A program made the position numbers and the translations under genes. A stretch of DNA of 31,035 nucleotides. It comes from a virus. The notes below the pieces were generated by a model, which was not told the origin of the DNA, ran no database searches, and worked only from the letters and a program-made list of their open reading frames with translations. The stretch lies in the IMG/VR virus record IMGVR_UViG_3300021085_000130, positions 1 through 31,035 of that record; one strand, given 5' to 3'. Every line of letters begins with the position of its first letter. Within the stretch, counting starts at the first letter, position 1. This document shows, one piece after another, positions 1-9,100 of this stretch.

Positions 1-1
1 T

Positions 2-370
2 GATCACCCTGAATCTCCTGTAGTATCGTTAAAGAATGCATCTCATATAGTAAAAGAGCTATATTGGAAAGGAGATGACCTAATGGGTAAAGTAGAGTTA
101 CTTAATACACCAGCAGGTAATATAGTCAAAGAAATAATTAAAGCAGGACATACAATTGGTATCTCATCTAGAGGTACAGGTTCTGTAAACCAAACAAATG
201 AAGGGCAATTAGAAGTACAGCCTGATTTTGAGTTAGTTTGTTGGGATTTTGTATCTAATCCATCTACACATGGAGCATTTATGAATCCAATTGCACTACA
301 AGAAGGTAATGTTAAATTATCTAAATATAGTAAGTTAAATTTAGTTATCAACGATATACTAAGAGCATAA
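2..370 (+). CDS. gp21: Prohead core protease gp21, C-terminal part (5' end outside window)
   Basis: The frame is open from base 2, before the first ATG at 83, so this is the C-terminal part (about 122 residues) of a longer gene. The fragment opens with Asp-His-Pro, which lines up with the Asn-His-Pro of T4 gp21 that carries the catalytic His. Next comes a stretch like T4's Trp-Lys-Gly-Asn-Asp, then Gly-Ile-Ser-Ser-Arg-Gly (Ser codons 164-169), matching the T4 Val-Ser-Ser-Arg-Gly block with the catalytic Ser. In T4-like phages this serine protease matures the prohead by digesting the scaffold and trimming the capsid protein. The following genes are scaffold and major capsid protein, the same order as T4 21-22-23. 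The identification rests on these motifs plus synteny. Confidence 0.85.
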   Translation, partial: DHPESPVVSLKNASHIVKELYWKGDDLMGKVELLNTPAGNIVKEIIKAGHTIGISSRGTGSVNQTNEGQLEVQPDFELVCWDFVSNPSTHGAFMNPIALQEGNVKLSKYSKLNLVINDILRA

Positions 371-389
371 CGTTCAGTTTTCGTAATTA

Positions 390-405
390 GTATATATTTA
401 TATAC
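390..405 (+). promoter_or_regulatory. Candidate late promoter inside a palindrome
   Basis: GTATAT-ATTT-ATATAC (390-405) is a perfect 6-bp inverted repeat. It contains TATTTATATA (395-404), a variant of the TATTTATAAT motif found upstream of five other gene groups in this window. An outer TCGTA (381-385) / TACGA (403-407) pair extends the symmetry. It lies 100 bases upstream of the scaffold gene start. The promoter role is inferred from recurrence and position only. Confidence 0.4.
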
Positions 406-409
406 GAAT

Positions 410-470
410 ACACAATCTCTATTGTGTTAATAAGAATTTTTAACTTCACATAACGATTTAAATAATCGTT
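410..470 (+). promoter_or_regulatory. Leader with two hairpins upstream of the scaffold gene
   Basis: Two perfect 7-bp stems occur in the 124-base gap: ACACAAT-CTCT-ATTGTGT (410-427) and AACGATT-TAAAT-AATCGTT (452-470). The first is followed after a few bases by a short T run (437-441) and could be a weak terminator of the gp21 transcript. The second lies 25 bases upstream of the gp22 start and could act in the 5' leader. Both stems are AT-rich, so stability would be modest. No ORF or tRNA is visible in 371-494. Confidence 0.4.
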
Positions 471-494
471 CGAAAATCAATTAATTTATTTAAA

Positions 495-1676
495 ATGGCA
501 AACAAAGATTTATTCAAGCAAGCTATTGCTGAAGCTAAATCTGTAAGGGAAGCCGCTATTGCTAACGCTAAAGAAGCTTTAGAAGAGACTTTAACACCTC
601 ATCTTAAAGACATGTTAGCTGCTAAACTACAAGAGATGGAAGATTCATCTGTTGAAGAAGAAGTAGTAAACGAAGTCGAAGAAGAGATTGAAGAAGGATC
701 TAAAGACAAGGACATGGACGAAGCCAAAGAGGACAAGGACATGGACGAAGCTAAAGACGACAAAAAAGACGAAGCAATCGAGGAAGACCTAACAGAGATA
801 CAACCAGTAGGAGAAGCTGACGAAGACGAAGCCGAGGATGATTCAGAAGAATCTGAAGACGAAGCTGAAGCAGAAATCGAAGACGCTGGCGAAGAAGCTG
901 GTGAAGACGCTATTGAAGGTGACGAGGATCTAAAAGATCTTTCAGTTGACCAATTCAAAGATATGATCAGAGACATTATTGCTCAAGAAGTAGGCGGAGA
1001 CGCTGCTGCTGACGATATGGATGCTGGTGATATTGAAGGAATGGGAGACGAAGAAGGTATGGAAGAACCTGGTATGGAACCTGAAATGGGCGACGGCGAA
1101 GAGGAAATTGACCTTGACGAACTTATCCGTGAATTAGACGCTATCTCAGAAGGAGATGACGAAAAAGAAATGGAAGAAGGCAAAAAAGAAGACGATATGG
1201 ACGAAGCTACTGAAAAAGTAGAAGAAGACACATCAGTTCAAGTTAACGCAGAATCAGATGGATCTGACTACAATATTAATAGAGTAGCTGATCTTAAAGA
1301 AGATGCAACTGAAGACAAGTCTGAATTAGGTCAAGCATTAGATACTATCCAAACTCTAAGATCAGAGTTAAACGAGGTAAACATTCTAAATGCTAAATTA
1401 CTTTACGTTAACAAAATCTTTAAGGCTAACAACCTTTCAGAATCTCAAAAAGTAAACATTATCGCTGCATTCGATAAAGCTGAAACTGTAAAAGAAGTTA
1501 AGCTAGTATTCGAAACTGTTGCTGATAACGTAGGTACTAAAAAAGAGACAACAATTAAAGAACATAAAGGCAGTGCTTCTAAAGCTACAGGTACAACAGC
1601 TAAAAAACCTGAAGTAATTTCTGAAGTATCTAATGCAGTTCTTAGAATGCAAAAATTAGCTGGAATTATAAAATAA
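495..1676 (+). CDS. gp22: Prohead core scaffold protein gp22-like, highly acidic
   Basis: This 393-residue protein is dominated by Glu and Asp in roughly residues 50-250, with an exact 20-base direct repeat encoding Asp-Lys-Asp-Met-Asp-Glu-Ala units. The C-terminal 120 residues are different: a predicted helical segment (Thr-Leu-Arg-Ser-Glu-Leu-Asn-Glu-Val-Asn ... Asn-Ala-Lys-Leu-Leu-Tyr) that resembles the conserved C-terminus of T4-type gp22 scaffolds. Such proteins form the internal core around which the gp23 shell assembles, and are then digested by gp21. T4 gp22 is shorter (about 270 residues); the acidic middle explains the extra length. The gene lies between protease and major capsid genes, as in T4. 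The ATG lacks a Shine-Dalgarno and is preceded by TTATTTAAA. Confidence 0.8.
   Translation: MANKDLFKQAIAEAKSVREAAIANAKEALEETLTPHLKDMLAAKLQEMEDSSVEEEVVNEVEEEIEEGSKDKDMDEAKEDKDMDEAKDDKKDEAIEEDLTEIQPVGEADEDEAEDDSEESEDEAEAEIEDAGEEAGEDAIEGDEDLKDLSVDQFKDMIRDIIAQEVGGDAAADDMDAGDIEGMGDEEGMEEPGMEPEMGDGEEEIDLDELIRELDAISEGDDEKEMEEGKKEDDMDEATEKVEEDTSVQVNAESDGSDYNINRVADLKEDATEDKSELGQALDTIQTLRSELNEVNILNAKLLYVNKIFKANNLSESQKVNIIAAFDKAETVKEVKLVFETVADNVGTKKETTIKEHKGSASKATGTTAKKPEVISEVSNAVLRMQKLAGIIK
704..757 (+). repeat. Two-copy 27-base direct repeat in the scaffold gene
   Basis: GACAAGGACATGGACGAAGC occurs exactly at 705-724 and again at 732-751, a period of 27 bases or nine codons. The copies sit in the acidic part of the scaffold gene and keep frame, so copy-number change would lengthen or shorten the protein without breaking it. 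Confidence 0.9.
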
Positions 1677-1699
1677 TAAAAATCTATTAAAATTTAATT

Positions 1700-3286
1700 A
1701 TGGAAATTAATAACCTATTAGAGAGTAGCAACAATTCTTACAAGAATATGCAAGCTGACTCTGCTAAATTAGCTGACAAGTGGGCAGCATCAGGTTTGTT
1801 AGAAGGTTTAGAAGAAAGACAGTCAGGTCACATGGCTATGATTCTTGAAAACCAAGCTAAACAAATCGTTGCTGAAGCAAACACAACTGGGACAGGTGGT
1901 ACTTTTACTGCAGGTCAAGGTGAGCAATGGGCAGGAGTAGCATTACCATTAGTAAGAAAAGTATTTGCTCAAATTTCTGCACAAGATTTCGTATCTGTGC
2001 AACCAATGAACCTACCTTCAGGTCTTGTATTTTACCTAGACTTCAAATATGGAGATTCTAGAAATGGAAGAACTGACGGAGAAAACATGTACGGTAATGT
2101 AACTGAAGCATCTTCAAAGATGACTAAAGATGCAGATCCAACAGGTGGTCTTTACGGTGCTGGACAATTCGGATATACAATCAACTCTGCTTCAAAAGCA
2201 TTTTCAAGTGCTGCAACTTCTTCTGTTGCTTTAGCTGATGTTGGATACGATCCAGTAAAACAAGTAGCATTTAAAAAAGTATCTTTAGCATTTAACGCTA
2301 ATGATAAAATTGATACTAAAGGTGTAAGAGCATTTAGATTATTATCTGCATCTGTAGATATTACTTCTGACGCACAATATACTTCTGTATCAGGTAACAC
2401 AGTATCTTTCTTAGTAAACACTGGATCTAAAGATCTTGGTGATACTGATGATTATACAGTACTTTACCACCAACAGCCTGCTGACAACGACAGAGGAGAC
2501 TTTGAAGCTGGATCAAACAGAGCTGTAGATACTTCTATTTCTATACCAGAAATTGATGTTACACTTGCATCTGAGGCAATTGTTGCTAAGACTAGAAAGT
2601 TAAAAGCACAATGGACTCCAGAATTTGCACAAGATTTAAACGCATATCACTCTGTAGACGCAGAAGCTGAATTGACTTCACTTTTAAGTGAGTACATTTC
2701 AATGGAAATCGATCTAGAGATTTTAGATATGTTAATCGTTGATGCAAACACAACAGACAGATGGTCTGCTGAGAACAATAAAGTATTCCAAGGTTCTGCT
2801 TGGACAACTTCAACTTCTGATTTTTACAATACTCAAGGACAATGGTTCCAAACTCTTGGTACTAAAGTTCAAAAAGTAAGTAACAAAATTCACCAGAAAA
2901 CGTTAAGAGGTGGTGCTAATTTCTTAGTAGTATCTCCAACAGTAGCAACAATCTTAGAATCTATTCCAGGATATGCAGCTGCAACAAACGGTGATCAAGA
3001 TCAGTTCGCAATGGGCGTACAAAAAGTTGGTGCATTAAACAACAGATTCCAAGTATACAAGAACCCTTATATGACTGAGAACATCGTTCTTATGGGATAT
3101 AGAGGATCTCAATTCTTAGAAGCTGGTGCAGTTTATGCTCCTTACGTACCATTAATGATGACTCCTTTAGTATACGATCCAGAAACCTTCACTCCAAGAA
3201 AAGGTTTAATGACTCGTTACGCTAAGAAGATGATCAGACCAGAATTCTACGGAAAAATAGATGTAATCGATTTAGATACTATCTAA
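1700..3286 (+). CDS. gp23: Major capsid protein gp23-like
   Basis: The 528-residue length matches T4 gp23 (521). The N-terminal ~60 residues are polar and Gln/Glu-rich, like the delta domain removed during maturation. Val-Ala-Glu followed by Ala-Asn at residues 57-61 resembles the gp21 cleavage rule (hydrophobic-x-Glu, then a small residue), and its position (after Glu59) is close to T4's cut after Glu65. The following Gly-rich stretch, Val-Arg-Lys-Val-Phe-Ala and Gln-Pro-Met-Asn-Leu-Pro-Ser-Gly-Leu-Val-Phe-Tyr are typical of T4-type HK97-fold capsid proteins. It forms the hexamers of the head shell. The gene follows the scaffold after a 23-base gap and is closed by a strong terminator, as expected for a highly expressed product. 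There is no clear Shine-Dalgarno. Confidence 0.92.
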   Translation: MEINNLLESSNNSYKNMQADSAKLADKWAASGLLEGLEERQSGHMAMILENQAKQIVAEANTTGTGGTFTAGQGEQWAGVALPLVRKVFAQISAQDFVSVQPMNLPSGLVFYLDFKYGDSRNGRTDGENMYGNVTEASSKMTKDADPTGGLYGAGQFGYTINSASKAFSSAATSSVALADVGYDPVKQVAFKKVSLAFNANDKIDTKGVRAFRLLSASVDITSDAQYTSVSGNTVSFLVNTGSKDLGDTDDYTVLYHQQPADNDRGDFEAGSNRAVDTSISIPEIDVTLASEAIVAKTRKLKAQWTPEFAQDLNAYHSVDAEAELTSLLSEYISMEIDLEILDMLIVDANTTDRWSAENNKVFQGSAWTTSTSDFYNTQGQWFQTLGTKVQKVSNKIHQKTLRGGANFLVVSPTVATILESIPGYAAATNGDQDQFAMGVQKVGALNNRFQVYKNPYMTENIVLMGYRGSQFLEAGAVYAPYVPLMMTPLVYDPETFTPRKGLMTRYAKKMIRPEFYGKIDVIDLDTI

Positions 3287-3314
3287 TATTTCTTTTTAGA
3301 ATTATATTTAAGAG

Positions 3315-3339
3315 AGAGGCCTTCGGGCCTCTTTTTTTT
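3315..3339 (+). terminator. Rho-independent terminator after gp23
   Basis: AGAGGCC (3315-3321), loop TTCG (3322-3325) and GGCCTCT (3326-3332) form a perfect 7-bp GC-rich stem capped by a UUCG tetraloop. A run of eight T (3332-3339) follows, the first T also closing the stem. It is 29 bases after the capsid stop codon and is the only canonical terminator seen in the window. Confidence 0.95.
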
Positions 3340-3344
3340 ACACC

Positions 3345-3354
3345 TATTTATAAT
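3345..3354 (+). promoter_or_regulatory. Candidate late promoter TATTTATAAT
   Basis: TATTTATAAT directly follows the gp23 terminator and lies 14 bases before the neck gene ATG, which is where a new transcript should start. Identical decamers occur at 15724 and 18361, and near-identical ones at 12121, 6096 and 395. Its last six bases are TATAAT. Its reverse complement contains TATAAATA, the T4 late consensus. Confidence 0.5.
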
Positions 3355-3367
3355 TAAACTAGTATAA

Positions 3368-4510
3368 ATGGCTGATATCACAATTTGGGGAGGTAGTTCT
3401 ACATTTACTACCGGATCTACACCATTTGGATTCTATGATACTGATTCAGATTTTCAAGCTGATGCAGATAAGGTTGCTAATTTTTGTGCAACTAGATTAG
3501 GTTTTCCATTAATGGATGTTGAGTTAAATAGTGGTTCTTTTTACACTTGCTTTGAGGAAGCAGTGACAACGTACGGTAATGAAGTCTTTCAATATAAGAT
3601 AAAAGAAAATTACCTTAACTTAGAAGGAGCAACTACCGGAAGCACAGTAAATAACCAACTTATAGACCCTACACTTAACAGAATAATACAAATCTCTAAA
3701 CACTACGGTACAGAAGCCGGTGTTGGAGGTAATGTAACTAAATATACAGGTTCAATAGCAATGGTTGCTGATCAACAAGTGTACGATTTAGATGATTGGG
3801 CAGTATCAGCAAGTATAGAAGGTTCAATACAGGTAAGTAAAGTGTTTTACGAAGCACCACCTGCTATACAACGTTACTTTGACCCTTATGCTGGTACAGG
3901 TACCGGTATACAATCATTAATGTCTGCATTTAACTTTGGAGCTATGAGTCCAGGTATTAACTTCATGATGATGCCTATATCTTATGACGTAGCTTTACTA
4001 CAAGGTATTGAATTTAACGATCAGATAAGAAAATCAGCATATAGCTTTGAATTAGTTAACAATCAATTAAGAGTATTCCCAGTTCCTAGTGGAGGAGCTA
4101 GTATGTTCTTTGAATACTACTTAGAAGATGACAAATCTAAAATAAATTACGATCAAAGTACTAATAAAATAACTAATATAGCCGAAGTACCATATAGTAA
4201 CCCTACATATAACCAAATAAACAGTGTTGGAAGACAGTGGATATACAGGTATACATTAGGATTAGCAAAAGAAATGCTTGCATACGTTAGAGGTAAGTAC
4301 GGAACGGTACCAATACCAGGTTCTGAAGCTACTTTAAATCAAGCTGACTTATTAGCTGATGCTAGAACAGAAAAAGTTGAACTAATGACTAGTTTAAGAG
4401 GTATGTTAGATGCTACCGGTCGTTCTGCTCAGTTAGAAGCACAAGCTAAAGAAGCAGAAGATGTACAGACTACATTAAAGTCAGTACCAATGGTAATATA
4501 CGTAGGTTAA
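3368..4510 (+). CDS. gp13: Neck / head-completion protein, T4 gp13-like
   Basis: This 380-residue protein has the N-terminal pattern Phe-Cys-x-x-Arg-Leu-Gly-Phe-Pro ... Val-Glu-Leu ... Phe-Tyr-x-Cys-Phe-Glu-Glu-Ala, then Lys-Glu-Asn-Tyr-Leu-x-Leu (residues 38-85). This is typical of neck proteins annotated as gp13 in T4-like marine phages. Gp13 closes the DNA-filled head and, with gp14, forms the neck that accepts the tail. A Gln-Gln-Val-Tyr-Asp-Leu ... Trp motif follows at about 138-150. It is the first gene after the gp23 terminator, and its stop overlaps the next ATG by one base (TAATG). Assignment is by motif memory and synteny with gp14- and gp15-like genes, not by alignment. Confidence 0.6.
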   Translation: MADITIWGGSSTFTTGSTPFGFYDTDSDFQADADKVANFCATRLGFPLMDVELNSGSFYTCFEEAVTTYGNEVFQYKIKENYLNLEGATTGSTVNNQLIDPTLNRIIQISKHYGTEAGVGGNVTKYTGSIAMVADQQVYDLDDWAVSASIEGSIQVSKVFYEAPPAIQRYFDPYAGTGTGIQSLMSAFNFGAMSPGINFMMMPISYDVALLQGIEFNDQIRKSAYSFELVNNQLRVFPVPSGGASMFFEYYLEDDKSKINYDQSTNKITNIAEVPYSNPTYNQINSVGRQWIYRYTLGLAKEMLAYVRGKYGTVPIPGSEATLNQADLLADARTEKVELMTSLRGMLDATGRSAQLEAQAKEAEDVQTTLKSVPMVIYVG

Positions 4511-4809
4511 TGAAATTAATACAGTTACTTTTAGAGTTAGATTATAGAACTTATGAAGCCATGGTAAAGATTACCTACGGTGATGAAGGATCTAAAGGGT
4601 ATGATGATGCTTTACGAGCTCTGCCAGGTGTTACTACCGTAACTATAGCATCAGAAGATACTGATAGTAAGTTAGCTACATATAAAGTTAAGTTAATCAG
4701 TCAAAAAGAACCTATAGAAGCTTTTAAATCATTTAAAGTTAATGCATCCACTAAGTATAGTAATATAATAGCTATAAAAGTAGGGGAACAAACAATAGAA
4801 GAGAAGTAA
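4510..4809 (+). CDS. Conserved-type small phage protein of unknown function
   Basis: A 99-residue protein with alternating beta-like and helical segments: Val-Lys-Ile-Thr-Tyr-Gly-Asp-Glu-Gly, Ala-Leu-Arg-Ala-Leu-Pro-Gly-Val-Thr-Thr-Val, Ala-Thr-Tyr-Lys-Val-Lys-Leu-Ile-Ser, and a C-terminal Ile-Lys-Val-Gly-Glu-Gln-Thr-Ile-Glu. The pattern would suit a small ferredoxin-like alpha/beta fold. It is coupled by TAATG overlaps to the gp13-like gene before it and the gp14-like gene after it, so it is probably made with the neck proteins. I cannot assign a function; a small assembly factor or virion component is possible. Confidence 0.75.
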   Translation: MKLIQLLLELDYRTYEAMVKITYGDEGSKGYDDALRALPGVTTVTIASEDTDSKLATYKVKLISQKEPIEAFKSFKVNASTKYSNIIAIKVGEQTIEEK

Positions 4810-5300
4810 TGTTATTCGGATCAAATAGAGACTTTAATTTAATGACTAAACTTAGTCGTGAGCTTATTAATGATATAATAGAGCAAGAAGTCCTATACCA
4901 TAAGATAAGTTTAGAAGATACAGACGTTAATTTATACGGTGAAGCAATGGACAAATCGTACTTTAATGCTAATAAGTTAAATTGTCTAATAACTAGAGGT
5001 GATCAAGTAATAGATATACAGGAATTCGGTCCTGATTTAGGTAGAGAAGCTTCATTTGCATTTATTAGAGAGGATATGGTAGATTCTAATATTGTAGCAG
5101 AGGTAGGTGACATTATTCAATGGCACACCGACTTCTATGAAGTAGATACAGTTAGAGAGAATCAGTTATTTGTAGGTAGAGACAGTGGATATAATTTATC
5201 TAGCTATGCTAACAACTTTGGATCATCAGTATCCATCATAGTTGACTGTCACCTTACAAGAGCTGATAAAGTGGGTATAAGTAAAGTAGTATCTAGATAA
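4809..5300 (+). CDS. gp14: Neck protein, T4 gp14-like
   Basis: A 163-residue protein whose features fit gp14 of T4-like phages: an N-terminal segment naming the neck/tail interface (Tyr-His-Lys-Ile ... Asp-Val-Asn-Leu-Tyr-Gly-Glu-Ala), then a beta-rich C-terminal part with Val-Gly-Asp-Ile-Ile-Gln-Trp and Phe-Tyr-Glu-Val-Asp-Thr-Val. The latter parallels the T4 'Pro-Gly-Asp-Leu-Ile-Tyr-Phe ... Phe-Glu-Ile-Lys-Phe-Val' segment. Gp14 builds the neck with gp13. T4 gp14 is longer (about 256 residues), so this would be a compact version, as in many marine relatives. Start overlaps the preceding stop by one base, and one base separates it from the gp15-like gene. Confidence 0.6.
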   Translation: MLFGSNRDFNLMTKLSRELINDIIEQEVLYHKISLEDTDVNLYGEAMDKSYFNANKLNCLITRGDQVIDIQEFGPDLGREASFAFIREDMVDSNIVAEVGDIIQWHTDFYEVDTVRENQLFVGRDSGYNLSSYANNFGSSVSIIVDCHLTRADKVGISKVVSR

Positions 5301-5301
5301 G

Positions 5302-6090
5302 ATGGCAGGAAATAAACCAACACCAGAGTACGAAGTACAGAATAACCTAAAGGATAGAGCTTTACAGGTATCTAGAGATAACGATACCGTTGAAACTATT
5401 ACTATTGGTGTTAAGGATATAGATGAATCTATCTTCTATTACTTTAATAACGTACTTAAACCTCAGGTAACTCAGAACAGTTCAGTAATTAATGTGCCTC
5501 TTATATATGCTTCACCTGAAAGATGGGCAGCTATGCAGAAAGATGGATATTATCGTGATAAAAACGGTAAGATGCAAGCACCTTTAATTACATTTAAAAG
5601 AACTAACCTAGAAAAGAATAGAAACTTAGGTAATAAGTTAGATGGTAACAATCCTCAAAACTTTGGCATATTTACCAAACAGTATTCACGTAAAAATGCT
5701 TACGATAGATTTGGTACCTTAAACAATAGAGTTAAAGATAAAGAAATGTATGCAGTAGCCATACCGGACTACGTTAATATAACATACTCTTGTGTAATAT
5801 TTACTGACTACATGGAACAGAACAACAAGATAATCGAAGGTATTAACTTTGCCTCTGATTCATATTGGGGAGACCCAAATAAATTCAAGTTTAGAGCTAT
5901 GGTTAACAACTATACTACTGCTACAGACTTAGTTCAAGGTAATGACAGAATTGTTAAGACTGAGTTTGATATAAACTTACTTGGGTACATAATAACTGAT
6001 GCAATAAATGCAGTTAATTTTAACCCTAAGAAGATGTACAGTAAGTCATCTATAAAAATAACTGGAGAAATTGATACGAAAGCTTTATAA
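5302..6090 (+). CDS. gp15: Tail terminator / sheath stabiliser, T4 gp15-like
   Basis: This 262-residue protein is close in length to T4 gp15 (272). Shared landmarks are Phe-Tyr-Tyr-Phe-Asn-Asn near residue 43, then Val-Pro-Leu-Ile-Tyr-Ala-Ser-Pro-Glu-Arg-Trp (65-75; T4 has Val-Pro-Ile-Thr-Tyr-Ala-Ser-Lys-Glu), and Ile-Thr-Tyr-Ser-Cys-Val-Ile-Phe-Thr-Asp-Tyr-Met-Glu-Gln (about 158-171; T4 Tyr-Glu-Leu-Ser-Ile-Phe-Thr-Arg-Tyr-Glu-Asp). Gp15 caps the finished tail tube and sheath and docks to the neck. It closes the gp13-14-15 block. Tail sheath, tube, portal and terminase genes are not in this window. Confidence 0.75.
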   Translation: MAGNKPTPEYEVQNNLKDRALQVSRDNDTVETITIGVKDIDESIFYYFNNVLKPQVTQNSSVINVPLIYASPERWAAMQKDGYYRDKNGKMQAPLITFKRTNLEKNRNLGNKLDGNNPQNFGIFTKQYSRKNAYDRFGTLNNRVKDKEMYAVAIPDYVNITYSCVIFTDYMEQNNKIIEGINFASDSYWGDPNKFKFRAMVNNYTTATDLVQGNDRIVKTEFDINLLGYIITDAINAVNFNPKKMYSKSSIKITGEIDTKAL

Positions 6091-6095
6091 AAAGC

Positions 6096-6105
6096 TATTT
6101 ATTCG
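6096..6105 (+). promoter_or_regulatory. Weak candidate late promoter TATTTATTCG
   Basis: TATTTATTCG shares the first seven bases of the recurrent TATTTATAAT motif and lies between the gp15-like stop and the giant adhesin start, 43 bases before the ATG. It lacks the TATAAT end, so this is the weakest member of the set. Confidence 0.3.
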
Positions 6106-6140
6106 TAGAAAAGGTTGTCGTAATGTTAAAAAAAAGTAAG

Positions 6141-6145
6141 AGAGG
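6141..6145 (+). promoter_or_regulatory. Shine-Dalgarno-like AGAGG before the giant adhesin gene
   Basis: AGAGG ends three bases before the ATG at 6149, after an A-rich run. It is one of very few Shine-Dalgarno-like sequences in the window; most other starts show none. The spacing is shorter than usual, so it may be chance. Confidence 0.3.
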
Positions 6146-6148
6146 TAA

Positions 6149-9100
6149 ATGACTACTTTTTCATCAGAATTATCCGGCTCATTAATATTTGCATCCGGAA
6201 GCGAGGTACAAGCTAGGATAGTACCAGGATCGTCATCGTTAGCAATAACAGGTGCACTACATGTTAGTGGAGCTGATATAACGTTTGACGGTGTTTCAGT
6301 ACTTGATCGTTTATCTAATCTAGAATCTGGCGGTGTAAGTGATTCAGCATCATTAGGACCACTAAATAGAACAACAGGTTCATTAAATATATTTACAGCA
6401 TCTATTCAATCAGAAGTAGATGCAATAAAAATTACAACTGGTAGTTTAACTTCATCAGTTGAAACACTTACCTCACAGGTATCTTCATTAATAACGGTAA
6501 CAGGATCATATTTACTTACATCCTCTACTTATTATTCTGAATCAGCACAGATATCCTCTTCAGGTTACTTAACATCTGCATCAGCTGCAGCAGCAGGCTT
6601 TGGAAGTGGTACAGTTCCAGCAGGAACAGTGTCTGGATCCACTCAAATAGAAGAGTTAGGATTCATTACAGCATCAGCAACAGCATCATACGTTAGTGGA
6701 TCTAATATAGATGGGTTAGTTGATAGTGCATCATTAGCTTTAACTGCATCATTTATATCAGATACATTTATTTCAGCATCAGCTGTTAGAAGTGGCTTTG
6801 GATCTGGAGGATCAACACCAGCAGGTACAGTATCTAGTTCAACTCAAATTGAAGAGTTAGGATTTATTACATCTTCTGTTAGTGATACAACCTCTTTAAA
6901 CATATTTACAGGTTCTATACAGACAGAAGTTGATACTCTTACAGCAGCTACTTCTTCTTATATAACTTCACTACCATCTGGTGTAGTTTCTAGTTCAAGT
7001 CAACTAACATCATCATATGATACAAGGTATGCCCTAAGTGGATCAGGCGGAGGAGGTGGAGGAGACGTAACATACGATGGAAATAGAGTAGTTTCTCAAG
7101 AAAACTTACCATCTTTATTTTCAAGTTCATTTAATCCAGGAACTTCAGGTAGTGTACAAGATTTTTTAAATGCAGTATTCTATCCAAACAGTGCTCCTAC
7201 TATTACTACAGGTAATCAAACAGTATCTGAGTTTACAACATCAGGATCATCAATAGTTACTGTAGCAGGTACAGATCCAGAAGGTCAATCATTAACTTTT
7301 GGTACTTCATCGGCATATACATCAGATTTTGTTAGAGTTGCTTCAACTGGTGAAATGACTCTTAACACTTTAGCTACTGGTTCAATGAATACTGTAGATA
7401 GAGGTGATGGAAATGATGCACATCCTATTATATTAAGGGTAGTTGATGCATTTGGTACTGCAGCAACAAAAACAATTTACTTAACTGTGAGTCTTAACAG
7501 TGCTCCTCAATTTAGAGAGACTTCTGTTAGTGGTAACGTTATTACTTCGTATAGTACAAGTAGAAATGAAAATGCAAGTGCAGCAGAAGTAACTAAAATA
7601 TATTTTACTGACACCGATAGTGATTCTATTACTATTACATCACAATCTGACGCTAATAACCACTTTATATTTAGTAAAACCGGTTCATATGTCAGACTAT
7701 TACAAAATACTAGCTCGTTAGACTACGAGACAACAGCATCTTATAGCTTATCATTAACAGCTTCAGATGAACATAGTGTAGCAGGAGTAGATGATAATTC
7801 ATTTACCACTTTACCAGTAACAATTACAGTAACTGATAATGCTGCTCCTACATTTAATAACCAGACCTTAACAGGTGTTACAGAAAGTGTATCATCTGGA
7901 ACTACAGCTGGTACAGCAACTGCTTCAGACCCAGAAGGAGATACTATAACGTTTGTATCTTTTACTTTAGCAGGATTAGAGTTAGATGGTGGTACAGTTT
8001 CACTTTCTACCTACGGTGGTACAAGTAAAACAGATCCAACTGAAGATGCATTTCAAATGGCATCTAATGGAGTAGTAACTCTAAAAGCTGGAGCATATCT
8101 TAACTCAGATTTAATTAACTCTTATGTTTATAGCTCTTCTGTTTCTGATCCTTTTAACACTTATAATAATGCAACGGTTACCGTTCCGGTAGCTGACGAC
8201 CAAGCACCTACTATTAGTGGTAACACAACATTATATGTAATAGAATCTGCAACATCAGGTGACGGTGTAAAAACTAACACAGATGGATACACAGGTACTA
8301 ATATAAGGTTTACAGCTGATCAATCAGTGACTTGGTCTATTTCATCATCAGGATGGTTTAGTATAGATTCTTCTGGATATGTAACATTAGCATCAAATAT
8401 ATCAGGATCATCATATAATGGAGGTACTCAATTAGTTGGCAGTGTTACTGCTAGTAATTCATTTGGTACTCCAGCACAAACAAACTTTACAGTTAATATA
8501 ACTGATAATGTTGCACCTACAATTACATTTACCGATACTTCAGCTAATCTGAATACAAATGGTGCAAGAAGTGGGTCAACAATTAATACAATTTCATTTA
8601 GTGACTCAGAAGGTGACAATGTAGATTTAACTTCATTTGTTTTCACCGACCCATCTGGTCAATTAAATACAATACAAGCAGGTGGTACGTTTATAGTACA
8701 ACCTATTAATAATTTAAGTTCTTCTAACTATGGTATTACCGCATCAATAGATGATATACATTCTTTTGCAACTAGAACATCTAAACATGATTTAAATATT
8801 GCTGCAGCTCCAATAGGTTCTGCATCTAATAACGGTGACTACTATATAATAGAATCTGCAGTAAGCGGTGCAAATATAGTTATCAACAGCAATGGTAGAA
8901 CAGGAACCAAAGGTGACTTAGATGTTACGTACAGTCCTCAATACAATAGTGCAGCAGTTCAGTCATTTACCTCATCTAATTCTGCAATAACTATTGATAG
9001 TGTAGGTGGACTAACTCTAAACACCAACGTAAGTGGTTCGACTACTAGTTCTGGTGATACTATTTCATCAACAATAACCTACCAGGATCAATTTAACAAT

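Noticed and set aside
599-1231. Ser-rich minus-strand open frames opposite the scaffold gene
   Set aside because: They arise because Glu and Asp codons read as Ser on the other strand. The + strand scaffold explains the region.
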